From Shewanella electrica (lineage in GTDB: Bacteria > Pseudomonadota > Gammaproteobacteria > Enterobacterales > Shewanellaceae): a stretch of DNA of 64,000 bases. The position numbers were made by a program, and so were the translations under genes. The notes beneath the pieces were generated by a model. That model saw nothing but the letters and a program-made list of their open reading frames with translations, was not told the origin of the DNA and made no database searches. Every line of letters begins with the position of its first letter. Position 1 is the stretch's first letter. The stretch lies in contig NZ_JAKOGG010000005.1 in the NCBI RefSeq assembly GCF_022321485.1, positions 248,001 to 312,000 on the forward strand. Reading direction: 5' to 3'. Below, in pieces: positions 30,324-40,482 of this stretch.

Positions 30324-30352
30324 AAAAAAGGCGCATTCAATGCGCCTTTTTT
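30324..30352. terminator. Bidirectional terminator zinc protein/ndk
   Basis: 12-bp perfect stem AAAAAAGGCGCA/TGCGCCTTTTTT with 5-nt loop between convergent genes. Confidence 0.94.
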
Positions 30353-30368
30353 GTGCCTAAGCCTCGAA

Positions 30369-30800
30369 TTAACGAGTACGTGGGCAGATTTCGCCAGCTG
30401 CGAAGAAGTAAGCAATTTCACGTTCTGCAGAAGCCAGAGCGTCTGAACCGTGTACTGCGTTTTCGTCGATGCTGTCAGCGTAGTCAGCGCGCAGAGTACC
30501 GCGAGCAGCTTGAGCTGGGTTAGTAGCGCCCATGATTTCACGGTTAGCCAGAACAGCGTTTTCGCCTTCCAGAACTTGAACCATGATAGGACCAGAAGTC
30601 ATGAAGCTAACCAAAGCGCCGAAGAAAGGACGTTCGCTGTGTTCAGCGTAGAAGCCTTCAGCTTGTTCTTTAGTCAGGTGAACCATTTTAGAGGCGATGA
30701 TTTTCAGGCCAGCGCTTTCGAAACGGTTATAGATTGCGCCGATGTGGTTTTTTGCAACAGCATCAGGCTTGATGATAGAAAAAGTACGTTCAATCGCCAT
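30369..30800 (-). CDS. ndk: Nucleoside diphosphate kinase
   Basis: 143 residues, as in E. coli. Transfers gamma-phosphate among nucleotides through a phosphohistidine. [18 protein letters not shown] at residues 3-20, the catalytic histidine in [17 protein letters not shown] (near residue 117). AGGAAC precedes the ATG at 30800. Ndk sits just outside the isc cluster, a common neighbourhood in gammaproteobacteria. Confidence 0.97.
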   Translation of the reverse strand: MAIERTFSIIKPDAVAKNHIGAIYNRFESAGLKIIASKMVHLTKEQAEGFYAEHSERPFFGALVSFMTSGPIMVQVLEGENAVLANREIMGATNPAQAARGTLRADYADSIDENAVHGSDALASAEREIAYFFAAGEICPRTR

Positions 30801-30961
30801 GTTAAAGGTTCCTAAATCAGCGAATTTAAATTTCGCGCGGATTATACGAAATTACTAACGGAAATCCTAATCGAATATCACAAATCCACCGATTTTAGCG
30901 TGCTAACGCAGTTTTCTTGGCTAACAGTTTGAGAACATTGACACATTCTCTAGTGCGTCTG

Positions 30962-31159
30962 CTATTTTTCGTCCAGCCAGCACTGCAAAATCGCCTCTAA
31001 AATCTGTTCATTACAGCGCGCGGGATCGTCTTCAAACTCATCCAACGCCAAAATCCATTCATACAAGTCGGTAAAACGAATGGTCTCTGGTGCAACATCG
31101 GGATATTCATCCAACAACGCCAACGCTACCTCTAATGAATCGGTCCATTTTAGTGCCAT
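30962..31159 (-). CDS. iscX: Iron-sulfur cluster assembly accessory protein IscX
   Basis: 65 residues (E. coli IscX 66). Small acidic protein that binds IscS and iron and tunes Fe-S assembly. It shows [19 protein letters not shown] and [18 protein letters not shown], family signatures. GGGAGGCGG gives a strong ribosome site. It is the last gene of the isc direction but is separated from fdx by two hairpins, one a proper terminator, so it may depend on read-through or its own promoter. Confidence 0.96.
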   Translation of the reverse strand: MALKWTDSLEVALALLDEYPDVAPETIRFTDLYEWILALDEFEDDPARCNEQILEAILQCWLDEK

Positions 31160-31203
31160 AACCGCCTCCCTATGATTCGGTAAAAATTATTCAGTACAGG
31201 CAC

Positions 31204-31230
31204 GCCTATTTAATCACCGCCTAAATAGGC
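31204..31230. repeat. Inverted repeat between iscX and the fdx terminator
   Basis: GCCTATTTA (31204-31212) and TAAATAGGC (31222-31230) pair perfectly, 9 bp with a 9-nt loop. It is directly downstream of the fdx terminator, in the iscX leader. Confidence 0.6.
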
Positions 31231-31233
31231 TGA

Positions 31234-31259
31234 TAAAAAAGGCCAGCTTGCGCTGGCCT
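31234..31259 (-). terminator. Terminator of the isc operon after fdx
   Basis: 8-bp stem AGGCCAGC/GCTGGCCT with 4-nt loop followed on the minus strand by TTTTTT, just after the fdx stop. Confidence 0.88.
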
Positions 31260-31264
31260 CTCAA

Positions 31265-31600
31265 TTAACCTTCACTGACCATATTGACAGTGTATTTTGG
31301 AATTTCAACCACGAGGTCTTCATCTTCCACTTTGGCTTGGCACGACAAGCGGCTTTCTGGTTCCAAGCCCCATGCTTTATCGAGCATGTCGTCTTCCAAA
31401 TCATCGCTTGGTTCTAGGTCGTTAAACCCTTCACGCACAATCACATGGCAAGTTGTACAAGCACATGATTTTTCACAAGCATGTTCAATCTCAATACCGT
31501 TACGCAGCGCAACGTTCAAAATTGATTCGCCTTTTTCCGCTTCTACTACCGCGCCATCTGGGCAAAGTTCAGCGTGAGGTAAAAATACGATTTGTGGCAT
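31265..31600 (-). CDS. fdx: Isc-type [2Fe-2S] ferredoxin
   Basis: 111 residues (E. coli Fdx 111). Adrenodoxin-type ferredoxin supplying electrons to Fe-S assembly on IscU. Ligand cysteines are in HACEKSCACTTCHVIV (near residues 42, 48 and 51) plus LSCQA near residue 87. AGGTGG ribosome site upstream. Last gene of iscRSUA-hscBA-fdx before the terminator. Confidence 0.97.
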   Translation of the reverse strand: MPQIVFLPHAELCPDGAVVEAEKGESILNVALRNGIEIEHACEKSCACTTCHVIVREGFNDLEPSDDLEDDMLDKAWGLEPESRLSCQAKVEDEDLVVEIPKYTVNMVSEG

Positions 31601-31608
31601 TTTTCCAC

Positions 31609-33468
31609 CTATATTTTATCGACCGACTGACCTTTCAGTGCGGCTCTAATTGAATTGTCCATTCGTTTCGCGGCAAATGTCTGCGTCGCAGCATCAACAG
31701 CTTCGATGGCGGCTTTGATAGCATCGGTGTTGTTGCCATCAGCAGCTTGTGCCAGTGCTTGCATGGCGCTATCAACAGTTTGACGCTCATCGGCGGCTAA
31801 CAGATCACCGTCGGCAGCTAAGGCGGCATTGAGTGACTCAAGCACGCGCGCAGCTTCCACTTTTTGCTCGGTTAACATCCGCAGTTCGATATCTTCTTTA
31901 GCGTATTTCATCGAGTCTTTGATCATGCCAGCGATTTCGGTATCTGACAGGCCAAACGATGGTTTCACTTGAATGCTCGACTGTACGCCAGTCGATTTTT
32001 CCATGGCGGTAACACTCAACAAACCATCAGCATCCACTTGGAACGTCACCCGAATATGTGCCGCACCCGCCGCCAATGCGGGGATGCCACGCAGCGTAAA
32101 GCGCGCCAATGAACGGCAGTCAGCCACCAGTTCACGTTCGCCCTGCACCACATGGAATGCCATGGCGGTTTGCCCATCTTTAAAAGTAGTAAATTCTTGC
32201 GCACGTGCGACCGGAATGGTGGTGTTACGTGGAATCACTTTTTCCACTAAACCGCCCATGGTTTCAATGCCGAGCGACAATGGGATCACATCAAGCAACA
32301 GCAGTTCTGAATCGGGTTTGTTACCCGCCAGAATGTCAGCTTGAATGGCAGCGCCAATGGCGACTACGCGATCAGGGTCGATGCTGGTCAGCGGTGTACG
32401 GCCGAAGAATTCGCCCACTAACTCACGTACTAATGGCACGCGGGTTGAACCACCCACCATCACCACTTCTAACACTTCTTCCGCTTCAACAGCGGCATCA
32501 CGCAGTGCTTTACGGCAGCTTTGAATGGTTTTCTTCACCAGCTTGTTGATCAGTTCATTGAACTGCTCAACGCCAGTGTCACAAGTCACTTCACGACCCT
32601 CTACCGTCAGCACAGTCGTGGCAGTGGCATCGTTCGACAGCGCTTCTTTCACGCGACGCGCTTCCATCAACAGTTGCCGCTCTTGCTGCGGCGCTAACTC
32701 GCCAAGACCCAAGCGCGTGCGTAGGTCTTCCGCCAGCAGGTGATCAAAATCGTCACCACCGAGTTGAGAATCACCGCCGGTCGCTAATACTTCAAACACA
32801 CCGCGGTTAAGACGCAGAATAGAGATATCGAACGTGCCGCCGCCGAGATCATAAACGGCGATAACGCCCTCTTGCCCTGAATCCAAACCATAAGCGATAG
32901 CCGCTGCGGTTGGTTCATTCAGCAAGCGCAATACTTTTACACCCAGCAAGCTGGCAGCATCTTTGGTGCCTTGGCGCTGCGCGTCATCAAAATAGGCAGG
33001 TACAGTAATCACCACGCCTTCGAGCGAGCCGCCTAACGTGGCTTCAGCACGGGCAATCAGCGGCCGTAGAATTTCAGCAGACACTTGCACCGGGTTGAAC
33101 TTACCGGCATCAGTCACAAATACTGGTAAGCCGTTTTCACTGGCTTCGAATTGGTAAGGAAAACGCTGTGCGCCTTGCTGCACATCGGCCAGTGAACGGC
33201 CCATAAAACGTTTGACCGAGACAATGGTGTTCTGTGGGTCAAGGGCGGATTGGGTCAACGCGACTTGACCAACGGTGATGTTGTCTGCGGCAAAATGCAC
33301 CACAGAAGGCAGAGAATGCACGCCAGCTTCGTCGGCTAAGGTTTCTGCCTTACCGCTACGCACAGATGCCACCAGAGAATTGGTAGTGCCCAAATCGATA
33401 CCAGCGGCGAGACGATGCTGGTGAGGAGCAGCCATTTGGCCGGGTTCAGCAATTTGCAAAAGTGCCAT
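31609..33468 (-). CDS. hscA: Fe-S assembly chaperone HscA (Hsp70 class)
   Basis: 619 residues from ATG 33468 ([11 protein letters not shown]); 11 more in-frame codons upstream are not conserved. ATPase that works with HscB to release Fe-S clusters from IscU. Motifs: [16 protein letters not shown] (about 21-36), [30 protein letters not shown], and the substrate-binding domain starting near residue 385 ([17 protein letters not shown]). The client motif LPPVK of IscU is present in this operon. Confidence 0.97.
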   Translation of the reverse strand: MALLQIAEPGQMAAPHQHRLAAGIDLGTTNSLVASVRSGKAETLADEAGVHSLPSVVHFAADNITVGQVALTQSALDPQNTIVSVKRFMGRSLADVQQGAQRFPYQFEASENGLPVFVTDAGKFNPVQVSAEILRPLIARAEATLGGSLEGVVITVPAYFDDAQRQGTKDAASLLGVKVLRLLNEPTAAAIAYGLDSGQEGVIAVYDLGGGTFDISILRLNRGVFEVLATGGDSQLGGDDFDHLLAEDLRTRLGLGELAPQQERQLLMEARRVKEALSNDATATTVLTVEGREVTCDTGVEQFNELINKLVKKTIQSCRKALRDAAVEAEEVLEVVMVGGSTRVPLVRELVGEFFGRTPLTSIDPDRVVAIGAAIQADILAGNKPDSELLLLDVIPLSLGIETMGGLVEKVIPRNTTIPVARAQEFTTFKDGQTAMAFHVVQGERELVADCRSLARFTLRGIPALAAGAAHIRVTFQVDADGLLSVTAMEKSTGVQSSIQVKPSFGLSDTEIAGMIKDSMKYAKEDIELRMLTEQKVEAARVLESLNAALAADGDLLAADERQTVDSAMQALAQAADGNNTDAIKAAIEAVDAATQTFAAKRMDNSIRAALKGQSVDKI

Positions 33469-33552
33469 AAATATCCATTCTTCATTAAAAATTTGGCTCA
33501 ACCTAAGTGAGCCAAATTGTTAACCGAGTAAGAGACGCTTCACTCAGTATGC

Positions 33553-34074
33553 TTATTCAAACAACGCATCCTGAATGCGCACCAGTTCATCCTGCAATTT
33601 TGCCATAAACTTTAGCTTTCTGACGTGATCTGCTGCATTTTGTATGACAGAAGCATCATCACTTGCTAATAAATGCTGCAATTGTTCAGTGATGGCGGCG
33701 CGATATTGCTTAAACGTCTGCTCAAGCTCGTCGGCGGCGTCAGCATCGCGACTGTGCGAGATGTCTTCCAGCGCTTCACGCCATTCCATCTGCTGCATCA
33801 GGAAACTGGTGTCTTTTACCGTTTGGGTTTCATTTTTAATATCCACCCCTTTGAGTTCCAGCAGATGTTCGGCACGGCGAATTGGTTCTTTTAAGGTTTG
33901 AAAACCATCGTTAATTTGCGCAGTGCGAGAAACGGCTAGCATTTTTTGCTGTTCGCTAGCGTTGGCGAATCTGTCCGGATGAGTTGCTTTTTGCAGCTCA
34001 CGGTAGCGGGTAGATAGGTCAGCTACGTCGACATCGAACGTAGCTGGCAAGTCAAACAACTCGAAGTAGTTCAT
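33553..34074 (-). CDS. hscB: Fe-S assembly co-chaperone HscB
   Basis: 173 residues. J-domain protein that delivers IscU to HscA. N-terminal J domain, residues 1-75, [16 protein letters not shown] with the HPD motif in [15 protein letters not shown] near residue 33; C-terminal three-helix bundle with ELKGVDI and [15 protein letters not shown]. Between iscA and hscA as in E. coli. Confidence 0.97.
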   Translation of the reverse strand: MNYFELFDLPATFDVDVADLSTRYRELQKATHPDRFANASEQQKMLAVSRTAQINDGFQTLKEPIRRAEHLLELKGVDIKNETQTVKDTSFLMQQMEWREALEDISHSRDADAADELEQTFKQYRAAITEQLQHLLASDDASVIQNAADHVRKLKFMAKLQDELVRIQDALFE

Positions 34075-34101
34075 ACAGCGCTCTATTGCGAGGTAAGTGG
34101 G

Positions 34102-34425
34102 TTATACAGTGAAGCTTTCACCGCAACCACACTCGCCTTTAGCATTAGGATTATTGAACTGAAAGCCTTCGTTAAGGCCTTCTTTGACGAAATCAAGTTC
34201 AATGCCCTCGAGGTAAATCAAGCTTTTGGCGTCAATGATGATGTTGACGCCATCGATTGCAAATACCTCGTCGTCTTCGTTAAGTTCATCAACAAATTCG
34301 AGGACATAAGCCATACCACTACAACCGGAAGTTTTCAGTCCTAAGCGCAGACCTAAACCTTTGCCTCGATTATCGAGAAAAGATTTGACGCGTTCTGCTG
34401 CTGCAGGTGTCATAGAAATTGACAT
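34102..34425 (-). CDS. iscA: A-type Fe-S carrier IscA
   Basis: 107 residues (E. coli 107). Carrier for Fe-S clusters or iron. Three conserved cysteines are visible: [10 protein letters not shown] near residue 35 and GECGCGESF near residues 99 and 101. Ribosome site GGGAG. Sits between iscU and hscB. Confidence 0.97.
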   Translation of the reverse strand: MSISMTPAAAERVKSFLDNRGKGLGLRLGLKTSGCSGMAYVLEFVDELNEDDEVFAIDGVNIIIDAKSLIYLEGIELDFVKEGLNEGFQFNNPNAKGECGCGESFTV

Positions 34426-34443
34426 GTTAACTCCCGGCGTTGA

Positions 34444-34824
34444 TTAGGCTTTTTTAGACTTATATTCTTCCAGAGCAGCTTTGATAGCGTCCTCGGCCAG
34501 AATTGAACAGTGAATTTTCACTGGTGGCAAGGCCAACTCTTCAGCAATGTCAGTATTTTTGATCGAGGCCGCTTCTTCAACGCTTTTACCTTTCACCCAC
34601 TCAGTAACCAGTGAGCTTGAAGCGATAGCGCTACCACAACCGTAGGTTTTGAAGCGCGCGTCTTCGATGATACCTGCTTCGTTGATTTTCAACTGCAGCT
34701 TCATTACGTCGCCACATGCAGGTGCACCCACCATACCCGTTACCACTGACGGATCGTCTTTTTCAAACGAGCCCACATTGCGAGGATTCTCGTAGTGGTC
34801 AATTACTTTTTCACTATATGCCAT
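34444..34824 (-). CDS. iscU: Fe-S cluster scaffold IscU
   Basis: 126 residues. Scaffold on which clusters are built from IscS sulfur. The three ligand cysteines lie in APACGDVMKL (near 37), KTYGCGSAIASSS (near 63) and KIHCSILAEDAI (near 106). LPPVKIHC contains the HscA-binding LPPVK motif. GGAGCA ribosome site. Confidence 0.97.
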   Translation of the reverse strand: MAYSEKVIDHYENPRNVGSFEKDDPSVVTGMVGAPACGDVMKLQLKINEAGIIEDARFKTYGCGSAIASSSLVTEWVKGKSVEEAASIKNTDIAEELALPPVKIHCSILAEDAIKAALEEYKSKKA

Positions 34825-34858
34825 GATATTGCTCCAAATTTAATACGTCTGCGGGAAA

Positions 34859-36073
34859 TTAGTGGGCTGCCCACTTCACCTGATTGAGGTCAATACCATC
34901 CTTGAACATCTCCCACAATGGAGACATCTCCCTGAGTTTACCGATTGAATCCTTGATGGTTGCAATCGCGTAATCAATCTCTTCTTCAGTCGTGAAACGA
35001 CCGATGGTGAAACGGATCGAGCTGTGTGCCATTTCATCATTAAGACCTAATGCACGCAGAACGTAGCTAGGTTCCAAGCTGGCAGAAGTACAAGCAGAAC
35101 CTGAAGATACCGCCAAGTCTTTCAGCGCCATCATCAATGATTCGCCTTCTACATAAGCAAAGCTTACGTTCAAGCTACCGCAGAACCGATGTTCCATATC
35201 ACCGTTAATATAGGTTTCTTCGATATCTTTGATACCGTTCCACAAGCGGTCACGCAACGCACGAATGCGTTCGTTGTCTTTTGCCATATCGGTTTTAGCG
35301 ATGGCAGCAGCTTCACCCATGCCCACGATTTGATGCGTTGGCAAAGTACCACTGCGCATACCACGCTCATGACCACCACCGTGCATTTGCGCTTCTAAGC
35401 GAATGCGTGGTTTACGACGAACATACAGCGCGCCGATACCTTTAGGGCCATACATCTTGTGAGCAGAGATAGACATCAGATCCACTTTGGTGGCTTGTAC
35501 GTCGATGTCGACTTTGCCAGCGCCTTGCGCCGCGTCAACATGGAACACAATGCCTTTGCTACGGCACAATTCGCCGATAGCGTTGATATCTTGGATCACG
35601 CCAATTTCGTTGTTGACCAGCATGATGCTTACCAAGGTGGTGTCATCACGCATCGCATTCTCAATACGCTCCAACGGGATTAGACCGTTGCTGTCTGGAT
35701 CAAGGTAAGTCACTTCAAAACCATCACGCTCAAGATGACGGCAAGTATCGAGCACCGCTTTGTGTTCGGTCTTGCAAGTGATGATGTGCTTGCCTTTTTT
35801 CTGATAGAAGTTAGCTACGCCTTTGATAGCCAAGTTATCAGACTCAGTCGCGCCAGACGTAAACACAATCTCACGAGGATCGGCGTTGATGAAATCAGCG
35901 ATTTGGTTACGAGCAATATCGACAGCTTCTTCAGCCTGCCAGCCGTAACGGTGAGAACGGGACGCTGGATTGCCAAAAACGCCATCCATTGTCATGTACT
36001 GTGCCATTTTCTGAGCAACGCGAGGGTCAACCGGCGTTGTTGCGGCATAATCCAAATAAATAGGAAGTTTCAT
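34859..36073 (-). CDS. iscS: Cysteine desulfurase IscS
   Basis: 404 residues (E. coli 404). PLP enzyme that converts cysteine to alanine and passes sulfur to IscU, TusA and ThiI. PLP lysine in [15 protein letters not shown] near residue 206; the mobile catalytic cysteine in [17 protein letters not shown] near residue 328; N-terminus [26 protein letters not shown] ribosome site before ATG 36073. Second gene of the operon after iscR. Confidence 0.98.
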   Translation of the reverse strand: MKLPIYLDYAATTPVDPRVAQKMAQYMTMDGVFGNPASRSHRYGWQAEEAVDIARNQIADFINADPREIVFTSGATESDNLAIKGVANFYQKKGKHIITCKTEHKAVLDTCRHLERDGFEVTYLDPDSNGLIPLERIENAMRDDTTLVSIMLVNNEIGVIQDINAIGELCRSKGIVFHVDAAQGAGKVDIDVQATKVDLMSISAHKMYGPKGIGALYVRRKPRIRLEAQMHGGGHERGMRSGTLPTHQIVGMGEAAAIAKTDMAKDNERIRALRDRLWNGIKDIEETYINGDMEHRFCGSLNVSFAYVEGESLMMALKDLAVSSGSACTSASLEPSYVLRALGLNDEMAHSSIRFTIGRFTTEEEIDYAIATIKDSIGKLREMSPLWEMFKDGIDLNQVKWAAH

Positions 36074-36146
36074 TACACACTCCGTACTTAGCAGTCTCCG
36101 CCGAGGCTACATACCACGTACTTTTATATTAATTTTTAACAGCGGA

Positions 36147-36611
36147 TCAGGCGCTGATCCGTTGCTGTTCCTGATGCATCTTGTCTTGCTTAACCGAGAT
36201 GTATTGAACATCGCGCTTTTGCATTAATGCAGCAAGGCTGATGCCGTTTAAAAATTCTGAAATCTGCTTACTTAAATCGCCCCACAATGAATGGGTCAGG
36301 CAACGCGAACCACTTTGGCAATTAGATTGCCCTTGGCAACGGGTTGCATCAACCGATTCATCCACAGCGTTGACCACCATGGCAACTGAGATATCTGCTG
36401 CATCTTTGCCCAGACGATAGCCACCACCTGGCCCACGCACACTGGCAACCAAACCATTTTTGCGTAGTTTGGCAAACAGTTGCTCAAGATAAGAAAGAGA
36501 AATTCCCTGACGCTCAGAGATATCTGCCAGCGGTACCGGCCCATTAGCCGAATGAATCGCAACATCAAGCATTGCGGTTACCGCGTAGCGACCTTTAGAT
36601 GTCAACTTCAT
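36147..36611 (-). CDS. iscR: Fe-S-sensing transcriptional regulator IscR
   Basis: 154 residues from ATG 36611 ([21 protein letters not shown]); 14 upstream in-frame codons are not part of the family. Rrf2-type winged-helix repressor whose [2Fe-2S] form shuts off the isc operon. Three cluster cysteines are in [19 protein letters not shown] (near residues 92, 98 and 104). First gene of the isc operon; three IscR-like sites lie directly upstream, consistent with autoregulation. Confidence 0.97.
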   Translation of the reverse strand: MKLTSKGRYAVTAMLDVAIHSANGPVPLADISERQGISLSYLEQLFAKLRKNGLVASVRGPGGGYRLGKDAADISVAMVVNAVDESVDATRCQGQSNCQSGSRCLTHSLWGDLSKQISEFLNGISLAALMQKRDVQYISVKQDKMHQEQQRISA

Positions 36612-36651
36612 ACATACACCATGGCGATAAATAAGTGAGTTGAATTGCAAC

Positions 36652-36745
36652 ATATCCCACTATTTTAGTCAAGTATAAAACCCAGTAACTTAGTAGGTTA
36701 TTTTCTCGCCAATTTGTTAAATACCCATACTCATTAGTTGGGTAT
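36652..36745 (-). promoter_or_regulatory. Three IscR type-1-like sites upstream of iscR
   Basis: Read on the minus strand: site 1 at 36676-36652 begins ATACTTGACTA and continues AAAATAGTGGG to TAT, a strong match to the type-1 consensus. Site 2 at 36701-36677 abuts it and is weaker (ATAACCTACTA...TACTGGG). Site 3 at 36745-36721 has ATACCCAACTA...TGGGTAT, with one good half. Site 1 overlaps a TTGACT hexamer usable as a -35 element. E. coli iscR also has multiple sites. Confidence 0.72.
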
Positions 36746-36804
36746 TAGACGCTTTTGTGCCATCGCTTTCAACGAAAAACAGCCAGATTTAGTTACAAAA
36801 TGGG

Positions 36805-37626
36805 CTAGATCTCAGGATCAAACGATTCCATCGCTTGGCGGCGCTTCTCTGCTGCTGCAGTTTCGGCATCGCCAAAGTCACCCACGTCGATTTCTGGCAA
36901 CTTTTCGGTACAGACCGCACCGCCCATACTTTGAATAACTTTGCACAAATCTTGTACTTTCGAGTCCATCAGATGCATATGGTCGAGCATTTGCCCAATG
37001 GCGTTCGCCACAGGGTCAGGATTATCTGGTGACACCGCATAGGCATCAAAGCCATATTTTTTCGCCATCGCGGTACGGCGTTCCGACTTCTCTTTCGATT
37101 GCGGTGTTTGTACCGTCACAGCACGGCCGGGAATGCCCACCACTGTGGTATTTTCTGGTACATCTTTTACCACCACCGAGTTAGAACCAACGCGCGCACC
37201 ACTGTGCATGGTGATAGGCCCCAACACTTTGGCGCCAGCACCAATAACCACGTTATTTTCCAATGTTGGGTGGCGTTTGCCCGCCTGCCACGTGGTTCCA
37301 CCTAAGGTGACGCCGTGGTACAGCGTGCAATCATCGCCAATTTCAGCCGTTTCGCCGATAACAATGCCCATGCCGTGGTCGATAAAAAAGCGGCGACCAA
37401 TAGTCGCGCCGGGATGGATCTCGACGCCGGTTAACCAGCGAGAAAAGGTGGACAGGCTACGCGCTAAGAAAAACCATTTGGCTTTCCACAACCTATGGCT
37501 AACACGGTGTAACCAAATCGCTTGCATTCCTGGATAATTAAACAGGATTTCGATAGCGCTGCGTGCAGCAGGATCGCGGTGATAGATTGACTGAATGTCT
37601 TCTTTAAGCCTGGATATCACACCCAT
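36805..37626 (-). CDS. cysE: Serine O-acetyltransferase CysE
   Basis: 273 residues (E. coli 273). Makes O-acetylserine, the precursor of cysteine. N-terminal helical domain, then left-handed beta-helix hexapeptide repeats from about residue 140, with the catalytic HxxxG region [21 protein letters not shown] and YHGVTLGGT. The C-terminal tail ends SFDPEI, with the terminal isoleucine that in CysE homologues docks into cysteine synthase CysK. GAGGCGAG ribosome site. Between trmJ and iscR, linking cysteine supply to Fe-S assembly. Confidence 0.96.
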   Translation of the reverse strand: MGVISRLKEDIQSIYHRDPAARSAIEILFNYPGMQAIWLHRVSHRLWKAKWFFLARSLSTFSRWLTGVEIHPGATIGRRFFIDHGMGIVIGETAEIGDDCTLYHGVTLGGTTWQAGKRHPTLENNVVIGAGAKVLGPITMHSGARVGSNSVVVKDVPENTTVVGIPGRAVTVQTPQSKEKSERRTAMAKKYGFDAYAVSPDNPDPVANAIGQMLDHMHLMDSKVQDLCKVIQSMGGAVCTEKLPEIDVGDFGDAETAAAEKRRQAMESFDPEI

Positions 37627-37640
37627 TTACTCGCCTCAAA

Positions 37641-38381
37641 CTACTCTATTTTATTTTTATCAACGGCTTTATCTACGGAGGTCAAAATGCCACGCAGAAT
37701 ATTCATCTCTGGCGCTTCGATACGTGCCTTACTAAATAGGCGACGTAACTTTTGCATAATATGGCCAGGATGGTTTTTGATAATAAAGCCGGTATTGAGC
37801 AACGTGCTATGCAGATGTTCATAGAAGCGTTCTTGATCTTCGACTGATGGATATTCTACCGCTGCGTCTTCGGCATGGGTTTCACCACCTTGGGCATCAA
37901 GATAGGCCATACGGGTTTCATAGCAAACAATCTGTACCGCTTGCGCCAAGTTCAATGAGCTGTACTCACTGTTGGCGGGAATAGCCAAATGATAATGGCA
38001 CATCTGCAACTCTTCGTTGCTCAAACCATTACGCTCACGCCCAAATACAATAGCAACTTTTCCGTGTTCACTTTGTTCGACAAGTTTCTTGGCCGCCTCG
38101 CGCGGCTCCAGCACTGGCCACTCCAAGGTACGGCTTCTGGCACTGGTGGCAATCACTAACGAACAATCTTTAATGGCTTCTTCCATGCTCTCTACGGTCA
38201 CGGCATCTTTAAGGATGTCAGAAGCACCCGCTGCAAGTGCGATAGACTGCCCATCAGGCGTCACTTGTGGCTCGGCTAAATAAAGAGAAGACAGGCCCAT
38301 GGTTTTCATCGCTCGCGCCACCGAGCCAATATTACCTGAGTGAGTAGTGCCCACCAGCACAACACGAATATTGCTAAGCAT
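37641..38381 (-). CDS. trmJ: tRNA (cytidine/uridine-2'-O-)-methyltransferase TrmJ
   Basis: 246 residues (E. coli 246). SPOUT-class enzyme that methylates ribose 32 of tRNAs. [29 protein letters not shown] at the start carries the catalytic N-I-G-S-x-A-R motif, [13 protein letters not shown] is motif 2 (near residues 113-125), and [14 protein letters not shown] is motif 3. Divergent from suhB and 14 bp upstream of cysE, as in the trmJ/isc neighbourhood of E. coli. Confidence 0.96.
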   Translation of the reverse strand: MLSNIRVVLVGTTHSGNIGSVARAMKTMGLSSLYLAEPQVTPDGQSIALAAGASDILKDAVTVESMEEAIKDCSLVIATSARSRTLEWPVLEPREAAKKLVEQSEHGKVAIVFGRERNGLSNEELQMCHYHLAIPANSEYSSLNLAQAVQIVCYETRMAYLDAQGGETHAEDAAVEYPSVEDQERFYEHLHSTLLNTGFIIKNHPGHIMQKLRRLFSKARIEAPEMNILRGILTSVDKAVDKNKIE

Positions 38382-38464
38382 TTAACGACTTATCACTTGG
38401 TTTAGAATTTGGTGGCAGATCGTACCACAGACAGTATCGAATGCTCATACAAAAATCGACATTT

Positions 38465-38492
38465 GATATAACGAAAAGCTCATGTATAATGC
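38465..38492 (+). promoter_or_regulatory. Sigma-70 promoter of suhB
   Basis: TTGATA (38465-38470), 16-bp spacer, TATAAT (38487-38492) with TG directly upstream. It lies 41 bp before the suhB start. Confidence 0.7.
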
Positions 38493-38533
38493 GCACGTTT
38501 TTTCGACCGTTCTTTCACATCCAGGGGATTGCA

Positions 38534-39337
38534 ATGCATCCGATGCTTACTATCGGTGTGCGCGCTGCGCGCGCCGCGGGCCAAATTATCATGCGTGGTT
38601 TCAGCGAATTGGACCGCGTCCAAGTTGACACCAAAGGCTTAAACGATTTCGTATCAAATATCGATAAAGAAGCAGAAGCTGCTATTGTTCAGCAAATCCG
38701 CAAATCTTATCCAGACCACAGCATTGTGGGCGAAGAAGGTGGTGAGAGCAAAGGCTCTAACTCAGATTACTTGTGGATTGTCGATCCTCTAGATGGCACC
38801 AACAACTTTGTTAATGGTGTACCTCATTTCGCCGTTTCTATCGCCTTACAAGTAAAAGGCAAAACTGAAGTGGCTATCGTTTATGACCCAGTACGTGAAG
38901 AGCTGTTCTCTGCAGTACGTGGTCAAGGCGCAAAACTTAACGATTTCCGTATCCGTGCTAACAACCCAGCTGATCTGAGCCAAAGCTTGGTCGCTACTGG
39001 TTTCCCATTTAAAGCACGTCAACACACTGAAACCTACATGAAGCTGTTCGCGGAAGCGTTTGCTAGCTGCACCGATATTCGTCGTGCTGGTTCAGCAGCG
39101 TTGGATCTGGCTTATGTGGCTGCTGGCCGTGTTGATGCCTTCTTTGAAATTGGCCTGAAACCATGGGATATCGCTGCGGGTGATCTGATTGTGCGTGAAG
39201 CAGGCGGTACTGTTGCTGAATTGTCAGGTGGTCATAACTACCTGCTGAGCGGTAACATCATTGCCGGTGGTCCAAAAGCGACTATCCAGTTAGTGAAGAA
39301 ATTCCGTCCACTGTTGAGCGAATCACTGAAGAAGTAA
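38534..39337 (+). CDS. suhB: Inositol-1-monophosphatase SuhB
   Basis: 267 residues from ATG 38534 (MHPMLTIGVRAARAAGQIIM), with AGGGG upstream; the same length as E. coli SuhB. Dephosphorylates inositol phosphates and, in E. coli, joins rRNA antitermination complexes through NusA. Metal-binding motifs: GEEGGES (near residue 67), DPLDGTNNF (near 84-92) and KPWDIAAGDLIVREAGG near residue 210. A strong terminator follows. Divergent from trmJ. Confidence 0.96.
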   Translation: MHPMLTIGVRAARAAGQIIMRGFSELDRVQVDTKGLNDFVSNIDKEAEAAIVQQIRKSYPDHSIVGEEGGESKGSNSDYLWIVDPLDGTNNFVNGVPHFAVSIALQVKGKTEVAIVYDPVREELFSAVRGQGAKLNDFRIRANNPADLSQSLVATGFPFKARQHTETYMKLFAEAFASCTDIRRAGSAALDLAYVAAGRVDAFFEIGLKPWDIAAGDLIVREAGGTVAELSGGHNYLLSGNIIAGGPKATIQLVKKFRPLLSESLKK

Positions 39338-39353
39338 TTTGCTTAAATGTGTC

Positions 39354-39378
39354 AAAACCGCCTACGGGCGGTTTTTTT
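39354..39378 (+). terminator. Terminator of suhB
   Basis: AAAACCGCC/GGCGGTTTT stem, 4-nt loop, T7 tract. Confidence 0.93.
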
Positions 39379-39505
39379 ATGCCTGTTTAGCGCTTCCTTG
39401 CATAAACTTATCTTCATATATCTGTGATTGTTGTCACGTAAAATTGCCTGCCAGTTCATTGCTGAATTGTTGATAATGAACGGAAAAATAATGTAGGGAG
39501 TTCCA

Positions 39506-39910
39506 ATGGAAATCTATCGAAAGTATGGTGCCAAATCGCTCAAAGCGGTCGAGCATATTGTGTTGTTGTTGATCGCTATCGCCACCATAGTGGCCATTGG
39601 GCAAGAGGGGCTACACATTTTTGACGCGGGTGAAGTGCAATTAGCCGATCTACTGCTGCTCTTCATCTATCTTGAAGTGCTGGCAATGGTCGCCAACTAT
39701 GCCGAGTCCGGTAAGCTACCCGTGCGTATGCCGCTGTATATTGCCATTGTGGCATTAGCGCGGTATCTGATCCTTGATATGAAGGCGATGGAAGATTGGC
39801 GCGTATTAGCCATATCGCTTTCCACGCTGGTGCTGGCGTCCACCGTCATCGTCATACGTTGGGGCCAACTAAAAATGCCCTACCCACGTAATCAAGAGTA
39901 CGACAACTAA
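39506..39910 (+). CDS. PsiE-like membrane protein
   Basis: 134 residues, four hydrophobic segments (about 18-40, 47-70, 76-97 and 104-125). The pattern DAGEVQLADLLLLFIYLEVLAMVANYAESGKLPVRMPLYIAI and the segment RYLILDMK match the phosphate-starvation-inducible PsiE family (E. coli PsiE 136 residues). No role is established beyond the expression pattern of E. coli psiE. TAGGGAG ribosome site; monocistronic with its own terminator. Confidence 0.8.
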   Translation: MEIYRKYGAKSLKAVEHIVLLLIAIATIVAIGQEGLHIFDAGEVQLADLLLLFIYLEVLAMVANYAESGKLPVRMPLYIAIVALARYLILDMKAMEDWRVLAISLSTLVLASTVIVIRWGQLKMPYPRNQEYDN

Positions 39911-39996
39911 GTGATGGATAAACCGCGGCGGAGAGACAAAAGCCTTGTGCCAAGACCAGCACTATCTGGTTTATTCGCTGTTTCCTAAAATATATC

Positions 39997-40021
39997 GCCC
40001 AGCTTTTATGCTGGGCTTTTT
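39997..40021 (+). terminator. Terminator of the PsiE-like gene
   Basis: 7-bp stem GCCCAGC/GCTGGGC with a 6-nt loop and TTTTT, 87 bp after the stop. Confidence 0.85.
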
Positions 40022-40110
40022 ATATAGACGAACAATTAGCGGCGAGCACCTAAGCATTCTATGCTTGGTTAAGGTTACGCATAATCAGCACGTTATATGT
40101 AGGAGCATCT

Positions 40111-40410
40111 ATGAGCGAGGAACTCGATTTATTTAGTGAACGCCGTAAATCGTTGAGGGTCGATTTGGAATTTGAAGCGGTCAGACTCAGTTGGCAAGAC
40201 GCTAGCGGTGAACGGCGAGCTGCCGATGCTCTGTGTATCGACCTGTCCCGCCGTGGCATCCAGCTAGAATATCGTCAGCCGTTTAAGCTAGGCGAACTGA
40301 TTGAGGTAACCTTTAATGCAGGCACTGATGCACAAAATACCATTCGCGGCCAGGTATGCCGTTGTAGCCCAATCAATGACGTTTATCGCATCGCCATGCA
40401 GCTGTTTTAA
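40111..40410 (+). CDS. PilZ-domain protein (c-di-GMP binding)
   Basis: 99 residues, a stand-alone PilZ domain. The c-di-GMP motifs are both present: RKSLR (R-x-x-x-R) near residues 13-17 and DLSRRG ([DN]-x-S-x-x-G) near residues 46-51. The rest is the PilZ beta barrel, ending IAMQLF. AGGAG before ATG 40111. Probably a c-di-GMP receptor; its partner is unknown. The downstream ParA gene starts 72 bp later on the same strand, so cotranscription is possible. Confidence 0.88.
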   Translation: MSEELDLFSERRKSLRVDLEFEAVRLSWQDASGERRAADALCIDLSRRGIQLEYRQPFKLGELIEVTFNAGTDAQNTIRGQVCRCSPINDVYRIAMQLF

Positions 40411-40482
40411 GTGGCACAGTGAACCTAACAGAGTGTTCTATACTTGGTGAAACTAAGTAGCTCATGCTGAGGGAGAATTTCT

